Assembly: GCA_003520425.1 (NCBI GenBank)
Contig: DOUU01000141.1
Location: 369 to 5,605 of the forward strand
Source of the DNA: Deltaproteobacteria bacterium
Lineage (GTDB): Bacteria > Myxococcota_A > UBA9160
Reading direction: 5' to 3'
Length of the DNA stretch: 5,237 bases
A program made the translations under genes and the position numbers. Numbering within the stretch: the first letter of the stretch is position 1; each line of letters starts with the position of its first letter. Under the pieces are notes generated by a model. The model was not told the origin of the DNA, ran no database searches, and worked only from the letters and a program-made list of their open reading frames with translations. Shown here one piece after another: positions 1-5,237 of the stretch.

Positions 1-1152
1 GCGCCGCAGGGCTTCGGCGCGGTCAGTCTTCTCCCAGGGGAACCCCTGGTTCTCGCGTCCAAAGTGGCCGTGGTAGGAGGTCGCGCGATAGATCGGCCGC
101 CGCAGGTCGAGCGTGTCGATGATGCCCCGGGGCGTGAGATCGAAATGCTTGCGCACAAGGCGCACCAAGGCGTCCTCGTCCTTCGTTCCGGTGCCGAAGT
201 GATCGACCCGGATCGAGACCGGCTCCGCCACGCCGATGGCGTAGGCGATCTGGACCTCGCAGCGCCGGGCAAGCCCTGAGGCCACGAGGTTCTTCGCGAC
301 CCAGCGGGCGGCATAGGCCGCGCTGCGGTCCACCTTGGACGGGTCCTTGCCCGAAAACGCACCGCCGCCGTGGCGACCCATGCCTCCGTAGGTGTCGACG
401 ATGATCTTGCGTCCGGTCAGGCCCGCGTCTCCCATCGGACCGCCCACCACGAAACGGCCCGTCGGGTTCACGTGATAGACGGTGTCGTCCAGGAGCCACT
501 CCGCCGGAAGCGACGGCCGAATGAGCCTTGCGATCACGTCCTTGCGGATCTGGTCGTAGGAGACCTCAGGCGCGTGCTGGGTCGAAAGCACGACCGCCGC
601 GATGCGGGTCGGGCGATCGTTCGCGTACTCGACGGTCACCTGCGATTTGGCATCCGGGCGCAGGTAGCCGAGCTCGCCGGACTCAAAGAGCGCCCGGTGT
701 TGCTCGATCAGCCGGTGCGCGAGCCGGATCGGTGCCGGCATGAGCTCCGGCGTCTCGTCGCACGCGAACCCGAACATCATCCCCTGATCGCCGGCGCCCT
801 GCTCCTTGTGCAGCCCCTCCCCCTCTGTCACGCCCTGGGAGATGTCCGGGGACTGGCGGCCGAGGGCGACCATCACGCCGCAGGTGCTCGCATCGAAGCC
901 CATCTCCGAGTCGGTGTAGCCGATCTCGTGTACGACCTGACGCACGATGGGCGCGATCTCGACTCGCGCCTGCGTGGTGACCTCGCCAGCCACCACCACG
1001 AGCCCGGTCGTGGTGAGCGATTCGCACGCCACGCGGGAGTGGGGGTCCTGGACGAGCATGGCATCGAGCACCGCATCCGAGATCTGGTCGCACATCTTGT
1101 CGGGGTGACCCATCGAGACCGATTCGGAGGTGAAAAGCGAGCGGGCGGCCAT
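1..1152 (-). CDS. metK: S-adenosylmethionine synthetase (3' partial)
   Basis: MetK makes S-adenosylmethionine from methionine and ATP in the cytoplasm, releasing phosphate and pyrophosphate. The frame is intact for 384 codons and runs off the window without a stop. The last visible residues, [14 protein letters not shown], match the C-terminal end of the family, so only a few residues should be missing. Motifs are GHPDK (15-19), the GAGDQG methionine/ATP loop (119-124), the phosphate-binding GGGAFSGKD (262-270) followed by [13 protein letters not shown], and [11 protein letters not shown] in the C-terminal domain. The start ATG at 1152 has a good ribosome site. The N-terminal block reads SVSMGHPDK rather than the SVTEGHPDK or SVSEGHPDK common in Proteobacteria. 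The gene follows ptsH after a 59-base gap with its own candidate promoter, so it may be transcribed independently of the PTS genes. A long antisense open frame here is a GC-driven shadow. Confidence 0.98.
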   Translation of the reverse strand, partial: MAARSLFTSESVSMGHPDKMCDQISDAVLDAMLVQDPHSRVACESLTTTGLVVVAGEVTTQARVEIAPIVRQVVHEIGYTDSEMGFDASTCGVMVALGRQSPDISQGVTEGEGLHKEQGAGDQGMMFGFACDETPELMPAPIRLAHRLIEQHRALFESGELGYLRPDAKSQVTVEYANDRPTRIAAVVLSTQHAPEVSYDQIRKDVIARLIRPSLPAEWLLDDTVYHVNPTGRFVVGGPMGDAGLTGRKIIVDTYGGMGRHGGGAFSGKDPSKVDRSAAYAARWVAKNLVASGLARRCEVQIAYAIGVAEPVSIRVDHFGTGTKDEDALVRLVRKHFDLTPRGIIDTLDLRRPIYRATSYHGHFGRENQGFPWEKTDRAEALRR

Positions 1153-1158
1153 CGCGGT

Positions 1159-1164
1159 CTCCTC
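1159..1164 (-). promoter_or_regulatory. Ribosome binding site of metK
   Basis: GAGGAG is placed 6 bases before the ATG at 1152. It fixes the metK start, consistent with the SLFTSESV N-terminus of the family. Confidence 0.7.
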
Positions 1165-1182
1165 GGTTGCGTGCGGCCCGGC

Positions 1183-1211
1183 AGTGTAGGGAAGTCGTTA
1201 CTTCGCTTCAA
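1183..1211 (-). promoter_or_regulatory. Candidate sigma-70-type promoter for metK
   Basis: Immediately after the ptsH stop the minus strand has TTGAAG (1206-1211), a 17-base spacer, and TACACT (1183-1188). Each hexamer matches the consensus at 4 of 6 positions, and the spacing is ideal. Transcription would begin near 1176, leaving a leader of about 25 bases with the GAGGAG ribosome site. That is too short for a SAM riboswitch. The spacer contains a short inverted repeat, GAAGT-AACG-ACTTC (1191-1204). It has no T-tract, so it is not a convincing terminator. The assignment is inferred from pattern alone. Confidence 0.4.
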
Positions 1212-1499
1212 TCACGCCCGGGGCGAGAGATCGCTTACGCTTTCGAGGAGCTGGCCCAGGGCTTCGACCGCAAGGGCTGCATCCTCACCGATCGCGCGAA
1301 CGCGCAGGCGCGTGCCCTGCGCCGCAGCCAGCGACAAAAGAGACAGCACGCTCCGGCCGCTCACCCACTCCTCGCCCCGCGCCACCAGCACTTCGGAGCG
1401 AAAGCGCGCGGCCGTGGAGACGAAGCGTCCGGCCGGGCGCGCGTGGAGGCCAAGCTCACTGCGCACCACGAACTCGCGTTCGTACATGGCATCGCTCAT
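1212..1499 (-). CDS. ptsH: Phosphocarrier protein HPr
   Basis: HPr is the small cytoplasmic carrier that takes phosphate from Enzyme I on His and passes it to EIIA domains. This one is 95 residues, slightly longer than the usual 85-90. The catalytic signature GLHARPAG is at 17-24, with His19 equivalent to His15 of the Bacillus protein. The regulatory segment GRSVLSLLSLAA (48-59) places Ser50 at the position of Ser46, the site modified by HPr kinase. Both switches are therefore intact, which fits the hprK gene in the same cluster. The ATG at 1499 overlaps the upstream EIIA stop in an ATGA and has a good ribosome site. The frame stays open upstream to 1937, but that part overlaps the EIIA and rapZ ends and is not HPr. 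No Enzyme I gene follows; metK comes next after 59 bases. Confidence 0.96.
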   Translation of the reverse strand: MSDAMYEREFVVRSELGLHARPAGRFVSTAARFRSEVLVARGEEWVSGRSVLSLLSLAAAQGTRLRVRAIGEDAALAVEALGQLLESVSDLSPRA

Positions 1500-1906
1500 C
1501 GCTGGCCTTCCGGCAAAAGCTCGCTCGCCACCGAGATATTGCGCTGGCCGTAGTTTTTGATGAAGGGTGCCAGCTCCTCGAGGGTCTTTTTCTCCGAGAG
1601 CGTCGCGAGCTTGATCAGCATGGGCAGGTTCAGTCCGGTCACGACCTCGACGCGATGCTCCTTCAGGAACGAGAGGCTGATATTGGACGGCGTCCCGCCG
1701 AACATGTCCGTGAGAACGAGGACACCCTCCCCTTTCTCGGCTGTCCGCAGCGCCTCCGCGATCGCACCCCGCATCTGCTCGACCGACTGGTGAGGATCGA
1801 TCGAGACGGCGAAAAAGGGCGGAGCGTCCGGCACGATGAGGCGAAGCGCCTGCAGGAACTCCTCGCCCAGGCGATAGTGCGTCACGATGACGACTCCGAC
1901 GCTCAT
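1496..1906 (-). CDS. Mannose-family PTS EIIA domain protein
   Basis: This is a stand-alone EIIA of the mannose/fructose/sorbose family, 136 residues, the size of one EIIA-Man domain. The family carries phosphate from HPr on a His near the N-terminus. Here His10 follows the hydrophobic strand VGVVIVTH. The other family blocks are LTDMFGGTPSN (65-75), with Asp67 at the position expected to contact the active His, and TGLNLPML (90-97). No EIIB, EIIC or EIID domain is attached or encoded next to it, so a partner would have to be elsewhere. A purely regulatory role is also possible, as for EIIA-Ntr. The ATG at 1906 overlaps the rapZ TGA and has a strong ribosome site. The TGA at 1496-1498 overlaps the ptsH ATG. 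The family is clear; the sugar or regulatory target is unknown. Confidence 0.95.
   Translation of the reverse strand: MSVGVVIVTHYRLGEEFLQALRLIVPDAPPFFAVSIDPHQSVEQMRGAIAEALRTAEKGEGVLVLTDMFGGTPSNISLSFLKEHRVEVVTGLNLPMLIKLATLSEKKTLEELAPFIKNYGQRNISVASELLPEGQR
1506..1511 (-). promoter_or_regulatory. Ribosome binding site of ptsH (start-deciding)
   Basis: GGAAGG lies 6 bases before the ATG at 1499. The second in-frame ATG at 1487 has no comparable element, so the 95-residue HPr starting MSDAM is preferred over the 91-residue form. Confidence 0.6.
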
Positions 1907-2772
1907 CCTCTCCTCTCGACGTCTCGGTGCGAGACATTCACCTCTCGTCCCGCGGCCCGCAGCTCCTGGGCCAGGAGATCCGCGATCACGACGGAGCGGT
2001 GCTGACCCCCGGTGCAGCCGATGCCGATCGTGAGATAGGCCTTGCCTTCTTCGTCGTAGAGGGGGATCAGGAACGCCAGGAGCTCGCGCAGGCGGTGGAG
2101 CAGCGCCTGGGCCGTGGGCTGCTTTAAGACGTACTCGGCCACTTCGGTGTCGTGACCGGTGAGCTCCCGCAACCCCGGCTCAAAATGGGGGTTCGGCAGG
2201 AACCTGACGTCGAAAAGCAGCTCCGCCGAAGCCGGCGTCCCAAAGCGGAAGCCGAACGAGATGAGGTTCACCACCGTGGACCGCGCCCCTCCCGTCACAT
2301 GGCGAACCACCGCCTCGCGCAGCTGGTGGACGTTGAGGCGCGAGGTATCGATCACAAAGTCCGCAAGCTGCGCCACGTCTTCCAGGATGCGCCGCTCCGT
2401 CTCGATGCCCTGCTCGACCGACCCTCCCGGAGAGAGCGGGTGCACGCGCCGCGTCTCGCGGTAGCGGTTCACCAGGACGTCGTTTGAGCACTCGAGAAAG
2501 AGGAGCTCGACGTCCGCCCCCGATTCCCGCAGCTGGGCAATCACCGACGGCAGGCCCTCCCGGAAGGCCGTCTCCCGCGCATCGATGGCGAGCCCGATCT
2601 TGTCGATGGCCGGCGTGGCCTTGCGGCACAGGTCGACGAACTGCGTGATGAGCTGGGGCGGGAGGTTGTCCACGCAGTAGAAGGCCAGATCCTCCAGGGC
2701 GGCCATCGCGGTGCTCTTGCCGCTGCCGGATAGACCGCTCACAAAGACGATGCGCGGAGGTCCCAGGCTCAC
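1903..2772 (-). CDS. rapZ: RapZ-family nucleotide-binding RNase adapter (YvcJ/YhbJ family)
   Basis: This is a cytoplasmic P-loop protein of 289 residues, the usual family length. In E. coli, RapZ binds small RNAs and guides RNase E in controlling glucosamine-6-phosphate synthase. In Firmicutes the homologue YvcJ is a nucleotide hydrolase. The target in this organism is unknown. Visible motifs are the Walker A loop GLSGSGKS (13-20), VDNLPP (34-39), LECSNDVLVNRYRETRR (93-109), SFGFRFG (172-178), DVRFLPNPH (188-196), and the C-terminal-domain signature GCTGGQHRSV (252-261). The protein ends with a basic HRDVERR (282-288). The start is GTG at 2772, which overlaps the hprK TGA in a GTGA; a weak AGG lies about 8 bases upstream. 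The stop overlaps the next start in an ATGA. Placement between hprK and PTS genes is a widespread arrangement and supports coupling to the PTS relay. Confidence 0.96.
   Translation of the reverse strand: MSLGPPRIVFVSGLSGSGKSTAMAALEDLAFYCVDNLPPQLITQFVDLCRKATPAIDKIGLAIDARETAFREGLPSVIAQLRESGADVELLFLECSNDVLVNRYRETRRVHPLSPGGSVEQGIETERRILEDVAQLADFVIDTSRLNVHQLREAVVRHVTGGARSTVVNLISFGFRFGTPASAELLFDVRFLPNPHFEPGLRELTGHDTEVAEYVLKQPTAQALLHRLRELLAFLIPLYDEEGKAYLTIGIGCTGGQHRSVVIADLLAQELRAAGREVNVSHRDVERRG
1910..1917 (-). promoter_or_regulatory. Ribosome binding site of the mannose-type EIIA gene
   Basis: The minus strand reads GAGAGGAG just before the ATG at 1906, within the last codons of rapZ. It gives a good purine-rich site 3-5 bases from the start and supports this ATG, which overlaps the rapZ stop. 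Confidence 0.55.
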
Positions 2773-3317
2773 GAGCGACCTGCCGGGGGCTGCGGCGTCC
2801 CTCCCGGCGCGGCGTCCGCCTTCCTCCGCGCTGCGTCGTGGAAGCGCTCGTCGAGGCGCCGCGCTGCCGAGGGCCCCGCTCGCCTCAGCTGGCTGTCTCG
2901 CGCCGCGACCTCCACCAAGGTCGCCATGTTTCCAGCCGGGCGGACCGGGAGAAGAAGCGCGGGGCGGGCGAGACCGAGGATCTCTTCCGTCGGCCGCTCA
3001 AGGCCCACCCGCTCGTAGCTCGCGTCTTCGCGCCAGCGCTCCAGGCGGCAGATGAGGTCGATCCCCGACTCCTCGCGCACTGCCTCGGCCCCAAACAGGT
3101 CCGGGATGTAGAGCAGGCCGATGCCGCGGATCTCCATGAAGTGACGGATCAGCGCGGGAGCATGCCCGAGCAGGAGATCGTCTTGGGTGCGCACGACACA
3201 CACGATGTCGTCCGCGATCAACCGGTGCCCCCGCGAGACCAGTTCAAGAGCGCACTCGCTCTTGCCAATGCCACTGGCGCCAAGCAGCAAGACGCCCACG
3301 CCGAGGATCTCGACCAA
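2769..3317 (-). CDS. hprK: HPr kinase/phosphorylase, catalytic domain only
   Basis: HprK uses ATP or pyrophosphate to phosphorylate the regulatory Ser of HPr and can reverse the reaction by phosphorolysis. Coordinates run from the first conventional start in the frame, TTG at 3317, giving 182 residues. The Walker A loop GASGIGKSE is at 13-21. The HRLIADD block (31-37) supplies the acidic pair. The HprK signature MEIRGIG is at 61-67, and the family block PVRPAGNMATLVEVAA is at 124-139. The catalytic domain is therefore complete, followed by a basic, Pro-rich tail. Classical HprK is about 310-330 residues with a separate N-terminal domain of roughly 130; that domain is missing here because ptsN ends immediately upstream. 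Short HprK forms are known in Alphaproteobacteria. The start is doubtful: homology continues upstream as ELQVHGS, including the conserved active-site His, so the real protein is probably 6-12 residues longer. The stop overlaps the rapZ start by 4 bases. Confidence 0.93.
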   Translation of the reverse strand: MVEILGVGVLLLGASGIGKSECALELVSRGHRLIADDIVCVVRTQDDLLLGHAPALIRHFMEIRGIGLLYIPDLFGAEAVREESGIDLICRLERWREDASYERVGLERPTEEILGLARPALLLPVRPAGNMATLVEVAARDSQLRRAGPSAARRLDERFHDAARRKADAAPGGTPQPPAGRS

Positions 3318-3346
3318 CGACCCGTGGACCTGCAGCTCCGCCCGCT

Positions 3347-3353
<7 letters not shown>
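3318..3353 (-). other. hprK: Probable uncalled 5' extension of hprK
   Basis: In the hprK frame, the twelve codons before TTG 3317 read VLERAELQVHGS. The VHGS-LVE part matches the conserved VHGxLVD/E segment just ahead of Walker A in HprK proteins. Its His lies 15 residues before the first Gly of the P-loop, the same distance as His140 in the Lactobacillus casei enzyme. No ATG, GTG or TTG occurs here in this frame. Candidate starts are CTG at 3335 (188 residues) and the non-standard GTT at 3353 (194 residues). The GTT sits 6 bases after the GAGGAGGAGGA tract and overlaps the ptsN stop. I infer that this stretch is translated; which codon initiates is unknown. Confidence 0.6.
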
Positions 3354-3808
<455 letters not shown>

Positions 3809-3812
3809 GTCG

Positions 3813-3818
3813 CCCCCC
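3813..3818 (-). promoter_or_regulatory. Ribosome binding site of ptsN (start-deciding)
   Basis: A GGGGGG run ends 4 bases before the ATG at 3808. No comparable purine-rich element precedes the in-frame ATG at 3799, so the upstream start is preferred. The remainder of the 29-base rpoN-ptsN gap shows no promoter or hairpin that I can support. Confidence 0.5.
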
Positions 3819-3837
3819 GCATCAACCGCCGCACAGG

Positions 3838-5237
3838 CTAACCGACCTCCCGCCGCTGGGTCGAGGACAGGATGTTCATTGCCTCGCGGTACTTGGTGAC
3901 GGTCCGCCGGGCGATATCGATGTTGGCCGCCTTCAGCATCTCGGCGATGCGCTGGTCCGAGAGCGGCCGGCGCGGATCTTCCGCCGAGATGATGCGTCGA
4001 ATGCGTTCCTTCACGCTCTCGCTCGCCACGGCTTCCCCATCGAACCGGCTGATGCTCGAGTTGAAGAAATACTTCAGTTCGAAGATCCCCTGGGGTGTGT
4101 GGACGTACTTGTTGGTCGTCACTCGGCTTACGGTGGACTCATGCATCTCGATGTCATCGGCCACGTCGCGCAGGTTGAGCGGCTTTAAGTGGTTGATGCC
4201 GCGCTCGAAGAACTCGCGCTGATATTTGATGATGCTCTGCATCACCCGGTAGATCGTGCGCTGGCGCTGATGGATGGATTTGATGAGCCAGATCGCCGAG
4301 CGCATCTTCTCCTGGACGTAGTCTTTCGTGTCCTTTGCCGCTCCCGATCCTCGCGCCAGCACGTTCTTGTACAAGTTGTTGATGCGGAGCTTCGGGAGAC
4401 CGTCCTCATTCAAGAGGATGTGGAAATCGTCGCCGATCTTGAAGACAAAGATGTCGGGCGTGATGTAGACCGGGTCGTCGCCGCCAAAGGCGCGCCCCGG
4501 ACGCGGCTCGAGCCGAGCAATGACGCGGCCCGCTGCCGCCACCTCCTCGATCGTGAGGCCAAGCGCGCGCGCGATCCCACGGAAGTCCCGCTTCTGAAGC
4601 CCTCCGAGGTGGTCTTCCACGAGCTTGCACACGAGGGGATCGTTGATCCCGAGCGCTCGCAGCTGGAGGAGGAGACACTCGCGCAGGTCCCGCGCGGCGA
4701 CCCCCGGCGGATCGAAGGCCTGGAACTTCTTGAGGGTGGCCTCGACCCGCTCGAGCGGATGGCCGGAATCGCGCGCGATCTCCTCGAGCGTCGCTTGCAA
4801 ATACCCATCGTCGTCGAGATTGCCGATGATGAAGCTCGCGATCTCGCGTTCCTCATCGCTGAAGCTCGAAAGCTGAAGCTGCCAGTCGAGATGATCGGAG
4901 AGCAGAGGGCGGCGGGTGAGAGTGCTCTCGAGGGAACGGCGCTCATCCTCCTCCGGGCGCTCGGAAAAACCCGTGTGAGGGTACGCGTCCATGTAGCTCT
5001 GCCAGTCGAGGTCCGCGATCTTCTCGGCGTCGGTCGGCTCCCGCTCCGGAGCCACTTCGCTCGCCTCGGCCACCGCGGGCTCCGCCGGCTCCGCTTCCGT
5101 CTGCACTTCGGACGGGGGGGTGGCGGGCTCCTCGGTCTCGGCCGCCTCTTCGAGGACGGGATTTTCCTGCAGCTCCTGCTGCACGAGGTTCACGAGCTCG
5201 AGCCGCGAGAGCTGCAACAGCTTGATTGCTTGCTGCA
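3838..5237 (-). CDS. rpoN: RNA polymerase sigma-54 factor RpoN (5' partial)
   Basis: Sigma-54 directs core RNA polymerase to -24/-12 promoters and needs an ATP-dependent enhancer-binding protein to open them. The frame is open to the window edge and shows 465 codons plus two bases of another. Visible residues begin QQAIKLLQLSRLEL, the conserved region I segment, so about 15-20 N-terminal residues lie outside; the in-frame TTG at 5217 is internal and is not the start. Numbering from that TTG, an acidic, Pro/Glu/Ala-rich region II spans about 23-66. The core-binding domain includes GNLDDDGYL (132-140) and FDPPGVAARDLRE (168-180). A helix-turn-helix lies at about 349-370, followed by GIFELKYFF (377-385). 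The RpoN box ARRTVTKYRE (436-445, bases 3883-3912) recognises the -24 element. The usual box has Ala where this one has its second Thr. The stop is TAG. ptsN follows after 29 bases, probably in the same transcript. Family assignment is essentially certain. Confidence 0.98.
   Translation of the reverse strand, partial: QQAIKLLQLSRLELVNLVQQELQENPVLEEAAETEEPATPPSEVQTEAEPAEPAVAEASEVAPEREPTDAEKIADLDWQSYMDAYPHTGFSERPEEDERRSLESTLTRRPLLSDHLDWQLQLSSFSDEEREIASFIIGNLDDDGYLQATLEEIARDSGHPLERVEATLKKFQAFDPPGVAARDLRECLLLQLRALGINDPLVCKLVEDHLGGLQKRDFRGIARALGLTIEEVAAAGRVIARLEPRPGRAFGGDDPVYITPDIFVFKIGDDFHILLNEDGLPKLRINNLYKNVLARGSGAAKDTKDYVQEKMRSAIWLIKSIHQRQRTIYRVMQSIIKYQREFFERGINHLKPLNLRDVADDIEMHESTVSRVTTNKYVHTPQGIFELKYFFNSSISRFDGEAVASESVKERIRRIISAEDPRRPLSDQRIAEMLKAANIDIARRTVTKYREAMNILSSTQRREVG

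Noticed and set aside
1191..1204. Hairpin GAAGT-AACG-ACTTC as a terminator after ptsH
   Set aside because: The stem is only 5 base pairs, is not GC-rich, and is not followed by a T-tract. It also sits inside a promoter-like spacer.
370..1560. Long plus-strand open frame (396 codons) antisense to metK and ptsH
   Set aside because: It lies opposite two unmistakable conserved genes, is Arg/His-rich with no recognisable motif, and is expected from GC-rich codon bias. Its predicted start and end do not respect any gene boundary.
1567..1572. TGGCAC on the minus strand as a sigma-54 -24 element
   Set aside because: It lies inside the EIIA coding region and has no GC/TTGC -12 element at the required spacing.
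1500..1937. Upstream extension of the HPr frame, making a 241-residue protein
   Set aside because: The extra part overlaps the mannose-type EIIA gene and the rapZ end in another frame, looks like low-complexity Arg-rich shadow sequence, and HPr has a well-supported start at 1499.

Overview
The window is a compact stretch of core regulatory genes, all on the minus strand, in high-GC DNA. Read in the direction of transcription (from high to low coordinates) it carries rpoN (sigma-54, 5' end outside the window), ptsN (EIIA-Ntr), a short hprK (HPr kinase/phosphorylase), rapZ (nucleotide-binding RNase adapter), a mannose-family PTS EIIA, ptsH (HPr) and metK (SAM synthetase, last few codons outside the window). 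I see no mobile element, CRISPR array, tRNA or rRNA. Apart from gaps of 29, about 29 and 59 bases, everything is coding.

The order rpoN-ptsN-hprK-rapZ-EIIA(Man)-HPr followed by metK resembles the sigma-54/nitrogen-PTS locus of the deltaproteobacterial grade (Desulfobacterota, Myxococcota and neighbouring phyla), so a high-GC member of that broad group is the best guess. MetK has a few signature words that I associate with Planctomycetes-like enzymes. The phylum is therefore left open.

Layout: 5237-3838 is rpoN. 3808-3347 is ptsN. 3317 (or slightly upstream) to 2769 is hprK. 2772-1903 is rapZ. 1906-1496 is the EIIA. 1499-1212 is ptsH. 1211-1153 is a short spacer with a plausible promoter. 1152-1 is metK. 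The hprK/rapZ, rapZ/EIIA and EIIA/ptsH junctions are all 4-base stop-start overlaps, which suggests translational coupling.

How the genes fit together: HPr keeps both of its phosphorylation sites, the catalytic His (His19) and the regulatory Ser (Ser50). HprK can be expected to act on the Ser. The His should pass phosphate to the two EIIA proteins in the cluster (His67 in PtsN, His10 in the mannose-type EIIA). RapZ and sigma-54 are the regulatory partners commonly found with this relay. Enzyme I, which would feed phosphate to HPr, is not in the window.

The main oddity is hprK. It lacks the N-terminal domain of classical HprK, and its homology, including the conserved active-site His, begins upstream of the first conventional start codon. 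Its true start is therefore unresolved.
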